Counted from the stretch's first letter, positions 10,175 to 22,206 are shown. The stretch is DNA of 64,000 nucleotides from Leishmania martiniquensis (GCF_017916325.1 NC_090169.1:810001-874000); one strand, 5' to 3'. The notes: generated from the letters alone by a model not told the origin. Program-made: numbers and translations.

Positions 10175-12506
10175 CAACGCGCTCTTCCGAGTGGCGACTC
10201 TCTTCCGCCGAACGATGGAGGGCCGCGGGGATGATTCAGCGTGAAGGATTGCTTTCGGCACGATCAAAACTTTCGCGTGTATATACACCCCTGCGATGCA
10301 TCGGTGTGTGTTCTGTACTCTATGCACGACTATGCGCTGATCATCTAAGGTGGTATCTCGACAAGGTTAGTCATCGTCTCGCATCAGGAAATCGGTAAGC
10401 ATGAAGAGAGAAGAGAGGGAGTGCAGAGAACGATAACAGTTGGCTACACTATGGGTTCAACGGCCTTCCCCAATAAGCCTGCGCCAGCCCGATTACTGCC
10501 ACAGACAGCAAAGGCAGCAGTCAACAAAGGCGTGGCTAGCACGTCCGCACCTGCAAAAATGAAGCGCCTCTACCGGGGATGTCCCTGCCCAGGTCAGGCG
10601 AGCACACCGAGACGAGAGAGCAGCATCGCGTCTTGGTCACCGGCACAAACACATGCACCGCTAGCGCACCGAATACATGCTGAGGAGGTGGGGATAAGAT
10701 GTTTGGTTCGTGAGATCTTTTCGTTCGTCGGATGTCATGATGTCATGCGTAGGTGCCGCGTACCATGGACAAAGAAGCCCACAAGCGCAGGCATATGCAC
10801 GCTTGAGCAAACACAGCAGTAAGACCAAACAATAAAAGCAGCAGAATCACTCGACTGCAGCGTACAGAGTCCGTCTGAGAGGCCTTGGGTGTTCACAGGT
10901 GAGCGCGTAAGGCACACCCCTTCTCAGCACCAAACATGCGTGCCGAAAGCGGGACTCTGCGCGTTCGTCGATCCATCGTGGAAGGCTTCCACCTTGGCAA
11001 CGGAGACACTCCACCCCCCCGAGAGCACCCAACAACAGTGGTTCAAGTCCCCGTCAGAGGGCGTCTCTTCGCATGTCTTCGTGTGACGCACCGCTCTCAG
11101 ATGGCTTCTTTAGCACCGTGTTAGGACTGGGCTTCGCCGCTGTGTCAAAACGCTGAGGAGGCCACTGTAAGGTAGGGATGTTCAAAGATTCGACGTCATG
11201 TCCACCTTTGTGTCAAGCGGTGGTGGCTTCCTCATCTTGCAGGTGAAGTAACGCGGCCGCTTGCAAAGTTCGAGGCGCTCCGTGGAAGCGTCCAGATGAG
11301 CTTTCCCTGTGCCAGTCAAGAGAGCAGGGCCAACGGACCCCATCTGTTTTGGCTGTTTCCGCTGCCACGCAGAGTGAGCGCTGCCTCACCGCGGCGCCAG
11401 ACCCCTTTGCGCATCCCGATGTACTTGGCGCTTCCCCTCCCGTCACAAAATGTGCTCTGAGCCTGCCGGCATTCGAGGCGAGAGGGCAACCGGGCGAGCG
11501 CCGTATGGACGTACGCACCTGCGGAAATGCGCGCATGCCTCACAAATGCACGACAGGCACGTACGCTCAATTCCTTCTTGGCTCGGAGCGCAAAGGACAA
11601 CGCGCTCGCCGTTAGCGAAAGAAAAGCAGAGGCTGCGAAGCGCGAAAGAGGACGAAAAGATGAGTCAACGATAGCCACGCGCATCCCGCTCACATGCACG
11701 CACACAAACGCACACGCTCAAAGACAGAGACCCACTTGACGAGAGGCGTCACAGATATCAGCGGAGAAAATAGGGGGGCGTGGAGGAGAGGGGCAGCAAC
11801 AACCAGCAGCGAGTGAGATCGCCGTTGAGCCGTGTTGAGATCCCCCATGGCGGCGGTAGATAGCTTTATGAAGAAAAAGAACGGTGAGAGTGATACACAG
11901 CTGATCTGCACGCCTGCGAGGTGGCGTGCCGGTGGTGATACATGTCTTCGCACAGGGGCAGGACAATGCGTACCGGCACAGAGACAGCCGGCAGTCAACA
12001 AGGAAGACAGAGAGAAAGCGACAGAGAGCGGTGAGGAGAAGTGAAAGAAAACAGCGCAGTGCTGGCGAGAGAGACAGGGAGGTGCAATGCGGTGCCGCAG
12101 TTGTAGAAGGTTTCACATCAGCACACAGCAGGCGCCCCATCCCGTATAGGCTGCCATCGTGGCGCCACACGCTTAGATAGCATTGTAAGCGCATCAGATA
12201 GCAAGATAGCACTCAACACGACAGCGCCGGCCCATGCAAGCACCGCAAGCTCAGGTGCGTTGCACCGCGACAGTAATATCTTGGGGAGGGGGGTGCACCA
12301 CCACAGCTCGTGCTCCGGTTGGCGATCCTTCCCGCTGCTTGGGCTGGTGTTCACGCGATGAGAACGGCGTGCGCTGCGCTCTTCTATATGACTAGACCAC
12401 CGCGCAAGAGCGAATTCTGTGAAGAGAGGAAATGCACAATTGTGCAGGAAGCAAGGATAGAAAAGCGTCACCATAGATCACCTCGTGCCCTTTTATCGAG
12501 CATGGT
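10175..12506. other. Intergenic region, probable 3' UTR of OGG1 and 5' UTR of the 490-aa gene
   Basis: About 2.3 kb without a supportable gene. Composition is mostly balanced from 10400 to 11600; the plus strand is purine-rich around 11590-11660 and 11990-12080. The minus-strand frame at 11718-12212 is Cys/Leu/Ser-rich, as expected from translating pyrimidine tracts, and is not called. Confidence 0.6.
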
Positions 12507-14261
12507 TCACAAAACGCACCGCGTGGCCGTTGCCAGCTTCTGTGCAGTGCGTCCCTTCCGCATGCGGTAGAAAAAAAGAATGCTGTGGGCCCAGCCAGCG
12601 TAGTTGCCAAACAGCTGGCGAAAGGCTTCCTGGATGGCGTCATGATGGCGCTCGCACAGAGCAGGAGAGGCATTTTTTCGCGAGGAACGCCGCGGGACCG
12701 GCCCTCCTTCCCCACTTTCCTCGATCGCCCGCCGAGACCCCGACGATGCCCCGTTCCTCTTTTTCGCCATCTCCGCCTGCGCCCTCCACTGCAGAAGCAC
12801 ATCTTCCCACGAGGGGCATTCCTCCTCAGGCAATGGGAGTCCTGTACGAGAACGCTTACGACTCGCCCGCGTCTCGGAGCTTGAGGGCACGAGGTACGCC
12901 GCGGCAATCTGAGCCATGTGTGTATCCACGGGGACAATGTGAGTGCGGTTGAGCGCAAAGAGCGCCACACAGTCCGCTACTTTGCGCCCCACGCCTGGTA
13001 GATGTCGCAGCATGTCCCGTTGATGCTGGTGAGGGGCGCTGTGATGGCTCAGCACAGCAGAGTAGAAGCCGTTTTTATAGCAGGTCCCATGCTGCCGCAT
13101 CAGGTGCCGAGGAGGAGGCGCCTGCTCTTTCAGCACCCCTTGGTCCTCCAGGAGATTTGGTGGTCGCTGTGCCCTAATAATCCCGACGGCATCCACCACA
13201 TACTTGCTGCGGTAACCAAACCCAAGCTTGCGCAGCGCGTCTTCTGTGGCATGTGCCAGCTGCTCCAGTGATGGGAAGCTGTAGATTGAGAGCCACTCGC
13301 GTGTGTCGCTACAGGTGCTCTGCGACGTCAGAGTGGGCAACGCCGTGATGCCGCGTTTGTGCACAGCGGCGTTCGATCGAGCCTTCGCTGTCGTTTGCAG
13401 TGGCGGCACATCACTAGCGGACTTCCGCCGCGCTCGCACCTCTCCAGTGGCGAGTCGAACGTCACACAGGTGGTCGCCGTAGGCACGGCAGAGTGCGTAG
13501 ACCATACCGGTGATGCGCGTGACATTGTTATTCTGCGAGCAGAGGAAGGAGAAGAGGCACGAGTGCAAGTCCTGCCGAACGTGGCGGATGGAGGTAAACG
13601 GGCTCGCGTGTGCGTGATCGTGCTCGCACACATGCGAGCTGTGGCTACCACGGGAGAACTCCCGCCGAAGGCGATTGCCGACGAGGTATCCTACAAGGGG
13701 ATGTTGACGAGTGTGTGGCGACTCTGTCCAATCCTTCCATAGTCGATCGAGGTCGACATCAAGCGAAAGATAGCGACTGAGCATCTCCTCGTCGCTCTCT
13801 CCTACACTCGAAGGCGGGGGAGCGCCTGCGAGCCGTGATAACGATGATGGGGGGGCGGGGGGACCCTTTTCCCCATGGCAGCGCACGTGATTCAGCGGCC
13901 ACAGTCGTCGGTACTCGATCCAGCAGCATGAGGGGCGGCAGCTTTCACCACTGGGCGCCGCCGAGATGGGTGGGCTAGAGACTGGCTCTTGCTGCCGTGT
14001 CGCCCGCATGGATACTGCCGGCCGCGAGGGCACCCTTCGCAGCTCTTCACTTTTCAGCTTTGCGGCGCAGCGCGTCTCGCGCAGCTCGAAGACGTCGTAG
14101 CCAATGGCTCCAACAAATGTTCCGCGGGGCGTTGGGTACCAGTGAAAGCACTGGCCTCCGCACAACGTCATTTGAAGGTGAACTTTGGCTGTCAGAGATG
14201 CGGTCAGCACTCGCCATGGATGAAGGGCGGACGCACTCGACGACGACATCGATCGCGTCAT
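12507..14261 (-). CDS. OGG1: 8-oxoguanine DNA glycosylase/lyase (OGG1), 584 aa
   Basis: Base-excision repair enzyme that removes 8-oxoguanine opposite cytosine and can cleave the strand by beta-elimination. The conserved N-terminal strand region with GGQCFHW is near residue 34-40. The NNNVTRITGMV helix, nearly the same as in human OGG1, and the helix-hairpin-helix LPGVGRKVADC are present. The catalytic lysine is at residue 427 and the essential aspartate of VPVDTH at 446; their 19-residue spacing equals that of human K249 and D268. The C-terminal GNYAGWAHSILF helix is also kept. At 584 residues it is much longer than the roughly 345-residue human enzyme: the excess is Ser/Arg/Pro-rich insertions in the N-terminal half (about 75-200 and 270-330) and between the catalytic Asp and the last helix (about 460-540). 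The ATG at 14261 is in frame just ahead of the conserved region. Nuclear or mitochondrial location cannot be told from the sequence. Confidence 0.95.
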   Translation of the reverse strand: MTRSMSSSSASALHPWRVLTASLTAKVHLQMTLCGGQCFHWYPTPRGTFVGAIGYDVFELRETRCAAKLKSEELRRVPSRPAVSMRATRQQEPVSSPPISAAPSGESCRPSCCWIEYRRLWPLNHVRCHGEKGPPAPPSSLSRLAGAPPPSSVGESDEEMLSRYLSLDVDLDRLWKDWTESPHTRQHPLVGYLVGNRLRREFSRGSHSSHVCEHDHAHASPFTSIRHVRQDLHSCLFSFLCSQNNNVTRITGMVYALCRAYGDHLCDVRLATGEVRARRKSASDVPPLQTTAKARSNAAVHKRGITALPTLTSQSTCSDTREWLSIYSFPSLEQLAHATEDALRKLGFGYRSKYVVDAVGIIRAQRPPNLLEDQGVLKEQAPPPRHLMRQHGTCYKNGFYSAVLSHHSAPHQHQRDMLRHLPGVGRKVADCVALFALNRTHIVPVDTHMAQIAAAYLVPSSSETRASRKRSRTGLPLPEEECPSWEDVLLQWRAQAEMAKKRNGASSGSRRAIEESGEGGPVPRRSSRKNASPALCERHHDAIQEAFRQLFGNYAGWAHSILFFYRMRKGRTAQKLATATRCVL

Positions 14262-15109
14262 TTTCTGTGCCAGAGAAAGGGACAGCTCACCGTCTCACAG
14301 ATAAGCTCGGGTGTCAGAGGAAGTGCAAATCCACCGCGGATGCTACATAGCGCGAGAAAAAAAGCGGTGAAACAGGAGGAGGGCGTTACCGCCGATTTCA
14401 CCTGCTGCGCCCTACGTTCTGCCTACTCCAACGACGACAATGGCTGAAGCGTAGCCGTCTATTGCCGACGGTGTAGGCGCGCAAGGGCCCAGACAAGCGA
14501 CAGTCGCAGGGGTAGGAAATGAGGAACTGAAATGGTGCACCGCAAGAGGGGAGATGTACACGTGCGCGTGCGCACGGAGTGGATGTCAAGCAGACCCTCC
14601 AATGCGGAGGCACCCTGCCTTCTCGGATTGGGCCACCCACACAAGGGGGGCAGACGCCCATTGGAGGACAACAGAAAGAGAGGGGGAGGGAGGGAGAGGG
14701 AGACATCGTCGACGCTCACGATCTCCTCTGCGACTCACTACCGCGGTCATCAGATAAGGCGAGTTTGAAGGAGAGTCGTTTCATCTCTGACTTTGCGCCT
14801 GATATCCGGTCCAGAGAGGTGCTCGATGTGCTGTTTGTGCTTCTGCCGCACCTCCCCCCTTTTACGTGCACACACACACACACACAGGCGCTCCATGCAT
14901 TTGGCTCTCGCGGAGTGAACCCCATCGAGGCACACACCACACACGCGGGTGCGCATCTCTGAGTTAACCGAAAAATGCAGCGCGTCACGGTGTCGCAACG
15001 GCAATATGAGCTTTACCGCACCGCTCGCAGTTGCCCAGAGAGGGCATTCGAAAAGGGGTCTCGGAGGTGCGCTTGGCACCACCTCCTCTCTCTTTAACTG
15101 CCCCCCTTC
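14262..15109. other. Intergenic region between the 1541-aa gene and OGG1
   Basis: About 0.85 kb. The plus strand is purine-rich around 14643-14703 (pyrimidine-rich on the transcript strand), a plausible trans-splicing tract for OGG1. A CA dinucleotide run lies at about 14869-14886. No gene was seen. Confidence 0.6.
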
Positions 15110-18100
15110 TCAGGTTAAAGTGCTACTCGCCGTTGCCGCTTTCTGCAGCATTCGCAGCACCTCATCTGCCAGGACGCGAGTTGTGCGGTCGGCGTGCATT
15201 AGGGCGATGGACTGCAGCGCCGTAGAAGCACAGCTCAGCGGCCCCTGCAGGTCTGAGAAGGTGCTCCCAAAGGAGCCTAAAGTTCCCAGGTTAATCGGAG
15301 GCGCCGATGAGGGCGACGGCGCGCCCATCGCCTCCGAGTGTACAAAGAGATCGGGCGCCGACACAAGAGCCGCAGAAAAGAGACGGACGCCAACCGTTTG
15401 CACCGCTGGCGACACGGTAAACCGCACGCATCCCACTGCGAAGCTCACAAGCGCCTCCCTCTCCTCCCATGCGAGTCGTGAAAGGAGTGACGGTGCGGTC
15501 GATGACTTGCCTTCTCCAGAATCAGTCAAATCAGAGGCATTGGCGCCGCCGATCTTGTGCGCCAGCAGAACAGCCTGGAAAAGGACATGGCACGCTTCCA
15601 CGGCGGCACGACACTCATGACCTCTCCCCACTAAGCTTCCGCACGCAGCGTTCGACACTTCCACGAGAGGCCGGAGGTAACAGCGAAACCAACACAGCAG
15701 CAGACCTTTTGCATCGACCTGGTGAAGAGGGATGGCGCGCAGCATGCACTCATGTATGCGCAGACATAGCTGAAACCGTGCCAGAAGCAGGGTCCAGTCC
15801 GTTTCACTGTCGACGTCGTCCTGCCTCCGCAGTTCCGTTGATTTCTCGCGCCTCGCAGAGTCTCTGTACGCGCTTGCCAGCCCAGCCAGGGGTGCCTCAA
15901 GCAGGCTGTTGCGCAGGGTCTGAAGCGTTGAGGCAACACCATCGTCAGAAGTCTGCAAAGACACTGGAGCCAAGAAACCGCTCGGATAAGTTAACGCTAC
16001 CACGCCAATGACGGCCGCCGCATCGACAGCAGCGACGCACAGTCGCCGCCTCATCAGCTCCGCCTTTTCGCCCGAGTCCTGAGTGGCTGTGACGTGGTTC
16101 AACGTCGCTCCGGCCGTTTCCACTGGCCCCCCCTGTTGCACCGACGCCAAGTCGGCAAATGGGTTCACTCCCTCCTCAATCAGCCATCGAGGCAGCGTAG
16201 CGCTCAAAAGGCGCTCCAGCGTCGCACAGTACTCCAGGACCACCCGCAAGTCGCTGATGAAACCGCCGCCACACTGCGCGGTGCCAGCCGCCGAGAGAGA
16301 CTCCGACGAGCAGCTTTGCCCGGACGCTACCTGCACACTCGCAGCCGCGAGGTACGACGACACGCCGAAGAGGTACACACGATATGGAAATAGCTTTTCC
16401 ACAGAGAGCTCGCTGTCCGGCTCCGCAGCCGCGGTGGCAGCACGAGCATCGTTCGCCTTCTCCGATACCCACTGGGTCCATGCGCTCAAGAAGAGAACCG
16501 CAGGAAACCGGCAAAGAACCTCCAACGCCACACGCTGAATCTCTGGGTACGCGGCAAGGAGCGTGGCGCCCAATTTTGCCTTACTTGTGACGCCGTGCCA
16601 AAGGACGCGCCACAGTCGGCGCAGGACATTGCCAAGGTCATCGTCGGCACTCTCCTCAGGCGCGTCTACAGCATCCTTGGCGAGAGCAGCGTCTGCCGAG
16701 GCGAATGTGCTCAGCGCACAACTGCGCAAGCACAAGAGTGGCAAGAGTACTGCGTGCAGACTTGCTGATGCCCCCGCGCCCTCGCTGTGGACACCCTCTG
16801 TTGTGCAAGCGATACGTGCCCATACGCCGCTTGCTGGTCCTTCCAGAGCGGGAGCACGGGCAAAGAACGTGTCCCAGATGGCCTGCAGGTGCACCGTACG
16901 CAGTCTCCGCAAGCCCACCTCCGAAAGCCCAACGTCGGTGAGGCCAGTAAGGGTTGCGGTAAGTCGAAACGTGTACTTGATGGCCCACTCCTCCATCCGC
17001 TCGGTAGAGGTAGCAGAGTCGTTGAAATGATTAGCTGCGCCGTCGCCTGCGCTGGGATTCGCTTGGCGGGCAATAAATTGAAGGACAGGAAGGGAGTGGT
17101 CCGCGTAGGTCCAGCCCGGAGCTGCCGCCCGCACCCACCGATCAGTGAGCGTTAGAAGTGCTCTCTGCAAGTGCGACTCGCTTCGATGGCGATTGCCGCT
17201 GTGCGGCTCAGCAATGACACCGTTTTCGTCTGCTCTGGCCGGCACCGACGCCGGCGCCGAGGAGAAGTCCTGCAACTCCCCTGCAACACCGTCAGCTGAG
17301 TAGAGAAGCGCCTGCGAAAGAATGTCGCCTGGCGTCTGCGGTGTTGGTCGCCGCACTTCTGTACGGCACTGCGAACTGCCTCCCCCATCGCTTGCCTCGG
17401 TGGCTCCTCTAGAGGTGACTGTGACAGTAGAGAGGCTGCTGATCGCCGCCGCGTGGCACCGATACCCCGTCTGCACAAGCAAGAGAAAAATCTCTGCTGT
17501 GTCGGTGTGTGCGGTGACAACCGAGGTCAGGGCTGACAGCGCCGCGCTCTGTTTGCGTCCCGTGGCATCTCGCTGCACGCACAGGTTCAAGAGAGGGAGC
17601 AGCACATCCTCCGGGTGCACCCTGGCAAACAAGGACGAGCTCAGCAGCCGCACGCACAGCTCCTCATCCTGCAGACTCAGCAAAAGGTTCTCCGCCAGAA
17701 GTCTGAGTACGTTGCGGCGGCGCTCACCGAGAGGATTCGCATGACTATCACCCAACGGCGCCGCGACGTCCGGCGCACCAGAGCGCGACGGATGTCCCTC
17801 CTGCGTCCCCCGCCCGGCGGCGCGCTGCTCTGAGACGAGGTCTGGTACGTTATACAGCAGCTCCAGAACGTGCCGCCGCGTAACGGCGCTGCCGTGCTGC
17901 AGCATACGAAATAAGGCAGGGATAAGACGGTAGGGGTGCTCAAGGATCGACACGCAGAGCAGCTCCCCGGCGCACCGTGACGCGGCGTCGTCTTCACTCT
18001 CAAGAAATTCTAGCAGCTGGTCCGATGAGTCCGCCGCAAAGTCAGCAAGGGCGCCACCGTGCACCGCCGCATCCAGAACGGCGCGCGAAAGCAGCGACGC

Positions 18101-19735
18101 TAACCGGAGTACCCGCTCATTGCGGTACCGCAAAGCCCGCTGCACCAGTAGCGCGTGGATTTGCTGCGTGACACCGCAGTCGGCAGCCCACAGTTCCGCC
18201 TGCAGCGCTGTGGTGGGTGCGGCGGCGACGAGTGCCAGGCACGCACTCAGGGTGGCGTCTGTTGCCATGAAAACAGTGCGTTCGGTCTCGTTCACACTGT
18301 CCAAGGCAGGCACGCGCAGAAGGGTGCTAGCCATGTACATCAAAACGTCTCTGTAGGCTGGCAGGACGAGGTCCGCTGACGCCTTTGCCAGTCCCAGACC
18401 TCCATGCACGGCTACCCACACACCCGTCAAGTTTCGGACAAGGAAGCTCATCTGTAGTGTGTTCGCCCACATCATCTCTGTCAGAGCTCGCGTATCGTTC
18501 GATGCAGCCCCGTTGAACTCGCGCCTTGCCCTTAGGAGGGAACTCTCCAGCAGTTCTTGGCGCTTGACCATATCTGTGAAGAAGTGCTCGAGCTGCTGCG
18601 AAACAGCAGATACCAGCGCCGTTGCCGAGGTCGCGACTCCTCCGGTGCGCGGGTGGTCCAACTCCTCCGCGAGCCAACGCACACCACGTCGCAGCGCGTT
18701 GCGGACAAAGGTGATGCATCCCCACAGACAAGCAGGCTGGTCGCGATCGATCACCAATGGCCGTTTCCTCTGCCTCTTAGGCTTCAATGCTATGCCCTGA
18801 GCGTCGCAGGAGGAATCTGTCTCGGCGTCCATGTGCGTCAGAAGCACATCCGTGGTCAGCCAGTGGAGGCAGTGCAGAACGAGGTTATTCAGCTCCACAG
18901 CCAGCCGGTTCGGCCGCGCGGCGGCGCCATCCGCATCTGCTCTCTTGGCGGTGTGCACTGTGCTATCGCGCAGTGACTCCTCGACGTAGTGCGCCACAGC
19001 CGGTACCATGTCCTGTGCAATACCTCTGAACAGTTCGGTGTGCTCAGCGCATAACCGCTGGCCCTCCACGGTGCCAGTAGCCAGCATGCGGAGGGTATTC
19101 GAAAGCAGCAGCAGAAATCCAAGCTGGTACCGCCGGTTCGCCTGCACAAGGCAGGCGAATCGGTCATCGAGCACACTGCGCTCACCGTTCCACTTCGCCG
19201 CACCCCTCAACGGGAGCCCCTGCAGAAGCGCGTGCGTCCACTCTTGCGTGCAGCATGGGCGCTCGTTTCCTTGGCCGTGCACCGTCGCCCGGTCACAGAG
19301 AATACGGGTGCTCAAAAAGATGACACAGTCAAGGTCTGTAGAAGAACGGGTAGCCACTAGTGCCATGCGATAGAGCGCCACTTGCCAACCGCGAAGCACG
19401 CATGCGTCTGTGCTCGTTTCCGCCGATGCGGCGCCGAGGTGCGTCGCGCCACCTTGAGAAGCCGAAGCAATTTCATGATTCGTTCTGGAAGTCCGCACCC
19501 CTGTTAACTCGAGCGTGGCCGCATGCACACCGTACAGAACCCCGCGGTACGCCTGTTGAAGAGAGTAGCTGCACATCTGCTCGTCACTGGATACCTTCTC
19601 GTACAACAGGCGCTGCAGCGAAGCCTCGAAAGGTACCACGTCGACTAGCAGCGGCGAGGTGGTCCGGGGAGAGGTTCCGAGGGCGTCTCGCCCCTGCCGC
19701 GACGACGTCGTAAGAAACAACGACGACGCATTCAT
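15110..19735 (-). CDS. Large helical hypothetical protein, possibly ARM/HEAT-like (1541 aa)
   Basis: Not recognised with confidence. A single uninterrupted 1541-residue frame from an ATG at 19735, with strong coding character. Leu/Ala-rich helical pairs recur through most of the length, clearest at about residues 500-760, where hydrophobic helices are spaced roughly 35-45 residues apart. This is suggestive of an armadillo or HEAT-type alpha-solenoid. Low-complexity linkers occur near 650-680 and 795-860. No signal peptide, clear membrane segment or enzyme motif is visible. Large solenoid proteins usually act as scaffolds (for example in cilia, transport or chromatin), but nothing here chooses among these. 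It follows the kinase/phosphatase fusion gene in transcription order after a 6.3-kb gap. Confidence 0.85.
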   Translation of the reverse strand: MNASSLFLTTSSRQGRDALGTSPRTTSPLLVDVVPFEASLQRLLYEKVSSDEQMCSYSLQQAYRGVLYGVHAATLELTGVRTSRTNHEIASASQGGATHLGAASAETSTDACVLRGWQVALYRMALVATRSSTDLDCVIFLSTRILCDRATVHGQGNERPCCTQEWTHALLQGLPLRGAAKWNGERSVLDDRFACLVQANRRYQLGFLLLLSNTLRMLATGTVEGQRLCAEHTELFRGIAQDMVPAVAHYVEESLRDSTVHTAKRADADGAAARPNRLAVELNNLVLHCLHWLTTDVLLTHMDAETDSSCDAQGIALKPKRQRKRPLVIDRDQPACLWGCITFVRNALRRGVRWLAEELDHPRTGGVATSATALVSAVSQQLEHFFTDMVKRQELLESSLLRARREFNGAASNDTRALTEMMWANTLQMSFLVRNLTGVWVAVHGGLGLAKASADLVLPAYRDVLMYMASTLLRVPALDSVNETERTVFMATDATLSACLALVAAAPTTALQAELWAADCGVTQQIHALLVQRALRYRNERVLRLASLLSRAVLDAAVHGGALADFAADSSDQLLEFLESEDDAASRCAGELLCVSILEHPYRLIPALFRMLQHGSAVTRRHVLELLYNVPDLVSEQRAAGRGTQEGHPSRSGAPDVAAPLGDSHANPLGERRRNVLRLLAENLLLSLQDEELCVRLLSSSLFARVHPEDVLLPLLNLCVQRDATGRKQSAALSALTSVVTAHTDTAEIFLLLVQTGYRCHAAAISSLSTVTVTSRGATEASDGGGSSQCRTEVRRPTPQTPGDILSQALLYSADGVAGELQDFSSAPASVPARADENGVIAEPHSGNRHRSESHLQRALLTLTDRWVRAAAPGWTYADHSLPVLQFIARQANPSAGDGAANHFNDSATSTERMEEWAIKYTFRLTATLTGLTDVGLSEVGLRRLRTVHLQAIWDTFFARAPALEGPASGVWARIACTTEGVHSEGAGASASLHAVLLPLLCLRSCALSTFASADAALAKDAVDAPEESADDDLGNVLRRLWRVLWHGVTSKAKLGATLLAAYPEIQRVALEVLCRFPAVLFLSAWTQWVSEKANDARAATAAAEPDSELSVEKLFPYRVYLFGVSSYLAAASVQVASGQSCSSESLSAAGTAQCGGGFISDLRVVLEYCATLERLLSATLPRWLIEEGVNPFADLASVQQGGPVETAGATLNHVTATQDSGEKAELMRRRLCVAAVDAAAVIGVVALTYPSGFLAPVSLQTSDDGVASTLQTLRNSLLEAPLAGLASAYRDSARREKSTELRRQDDVDSETDWTLLLARFQLCLRIHECMLRAIPLHQVDAKGLLLCWFRCYLRPLVEVSNAACGSLVGRGHECRAAVEACHVLFQAVLLAHKIGGANASDLTDSGEGKSSTAPSLLSRLAWEEREALVSFAVGCVRFTVSPAVQTVGVRLFSAALVSAPDLFVHSEAMGAPSPSSAPPINLGTLGSFGSTFSDLQGPLSCASTALQSIALMHADRTTRVLADEVLRMLQKAATASSTLT

Positions 19736-22206
19736 TGTATCAGTGCCTCACTTCTGCCACGCCCGGAGGCGAAGAAACGCCGTGAGCGTGGCCAAGAGCG
19801 TAGGGGTAGTAATAAGAGGAAGTGGGAGGGGTAGCAGTGAAGTGGGCTCGTAGTTATCGCCGAGAGCGCCAGCTCGCTCCTCGTACGCGGGCGAGAGGAG
19901 CACTAGGGCAGGGTTTATCCCTTGAAATATGTGTGCGACTACGAGTGACCGGCCGCAGTAGTTGTACAAATGGTATGGCGATCCAACGGTCACCATGAAA
20001 AGAACGTGCGAGAGAGAGAGAGAAGGCAGCCGCGGTAGCGCAAGTTGCATGGAAGCGGAAAGCGCAGAGGGGAGGGGGTGTGCTAGTGAAGAGTGGGGGG
20101 TGTCCGCTGAAGAACAGAAAGGGCAGGAAAATGGTAGACATGAAATAAAAACGGGGAGGAAGGTAGAGGGTGCTCTCGCGCTCCGTCTGCTTCGTTTTCC
20201 TCACGTTTGCGAGAGGCATACGGCTTTCCTTCGCGGCCGCTCACTTGCGCGCAGTGCAGATGCGGCAGAGTGTTTGGTGGTCAAACGTGCATTTCACCCC
20301 CGTCTTCTTTGTGTACCTGCCCAAGTAGGAGCGTCACTTGCCAACGGGATGCACATCGACAGAACAAAACGTCCCGCCACACCCTTCATGTCACCGCTGG
20401 CATCTGCGGCCGATCTGTTGCCGATAGCCTACCCAACTTCGATTTACTGGTTGAGAGCGACGAGAAGAGCAAAGGTTGTGTGCTGTGCAGACGTTTTTTT
20501 TTGTGTGTGTGTCATTTACTATGCTTGCGGAGTCCGAGAGCCCATCGGCAGGAACCCCTGGACAGGCACGCAGAAGATGCTGAGAAAAAGAGAGTACAGT
20601 AAAGAGGGCGTGCGGGTGAGCAAGTGAGACAGAGACAGAGGGACGCACAACGTAAAGCTCGAGAGGGTTCGAAAGTTGGCAACTAACGCGCAGAAGGTCA
20701 AGTGAGGTCTGAGAGAGAGAAAAAAAAGCTTCAACGCAAAGTGCGCGCAGAGGAGGACTCGGCGGCCCTCTTTGACGAACAGCTTTTCACACCAGGGATG
20801 GGGCGGCGACGGTGGGATGCACTCCGTAAGGGGGCGAACAGACAGAATGAGAGAGAGTGAGACGGGGAGGGCTAAAGGGGAGGGCGAATAGGGAAACGAA
20901 CCCGAAGGGAAGAAGCACCGACCAGCGCCGCAAATGATGAGTGAATAGTCATCCGCGGTGGGCCAACACACGCACACGACCTACATGCAGGCTACTAAAA
21001 AAAAGCCGAACGCGACAACGAAGAAAAAAGAGACAGCAAGAAAGGGGCACAGGGCATGCCGTGTACCGTTGAGAGAGAGAGAGAGCGAGCCGACCAGGGG
21101 GTGAGAGGAGAGAGAAGTCTGCGAGGAAAGGGGCGACAGGACATATGACGTATGCCGTTGGCTCATGCTATAGTGCGTTATCGAAGGAGAAAACAATTCC
21201 ACCAGAGGGAGGAGGGGCGAAAGGAAGTGAGATAAAAAAAATCGCGTGCGAGGTGGGAAGCGGCTGGGGTGGAGGATGGAGGAGGGGGGAGGGGAAGGCG
21301 TCAACTAAGCACAAAGGCGTCACCGAACGCACAGAGACAGACACCAGCCACAGCTGCGGCAACAAGAGAACAAATAAAAGGACGAAGGTGCCAAGAGTCA
21401 GTTGCAACGAGAAAGAAGACGACGGCAATGAAGTCCGCCGATCCGTCCTTCACCCGCAACGAAAAAACAAGCACATACGTCTTTTTTCGCCCAAAGACAA
21501 CTGGGAAACGGCTAAAGTGGAGGAAGTACCGTGAGGGCAGAACCCTTCACGTATTTGAATGCGCATTCGGTCGGCCGTCCATGGCGCCCTCGGCACGCCG
21601 TCCACTCGCCAACGCTCCGAAGAGGAGAGACGGGGAGAATGGCGGTGCGCACACGACGTGAAGACACAAAAAAGAGAAATCTGCGCGAGCCGAAACACTG
21701 CAAAAGAGAAACACGTAGACACACACACACACAGAGATGAGAAAAAAAGGAGTCGCGCTGCGTCCTCGTCGGCATCCACTTCGCGAGCGCCCACAACGAG
21801 CCAAAATCTGCTCACCAGCAACGAGGCAAAGGCCTCACCCCTCTTAAGGGTACACAAAAAGCCATCCATCGCTGTGAGCGCGCTAATAACGAAGGGAGGC
21901 AAAGCGGTCCGTCGATGATCCAATATCGTGAGTGCGAGCGGCGAAACCGAGAGAGATGCAAAGAACCCAAGAAAGATCAGCAGACGGTTCCACAGGAAGA
22001 GTGACACGGAAACGCCCACAGGCGCACCGCCAAAAAAAGGGGGGACGAACAACCGCGTACACCAGAGCCATGATAAGAAAAGGGTAAGCGTCCGATGATA
22101 CGAGTAAGACGAGAGACGCTCGCTATGAAGACTATCATAATGCACGCTCTCCAAGCGACCTTTGAGTGCTTTCCATGTATGGCGTATACCCAGAGTCACA
22201 CTCTGT

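Noticed and set aside
21450..22199. 249-residue hydrophobic minus-strand frame resembling a membrane protein
   Set aside because: Its Phe/Leu/Ser/Cys-rich composition follows from translating pyrimidine tracts; no balanced domain sequence, and similar frames appear in every gap of the window.
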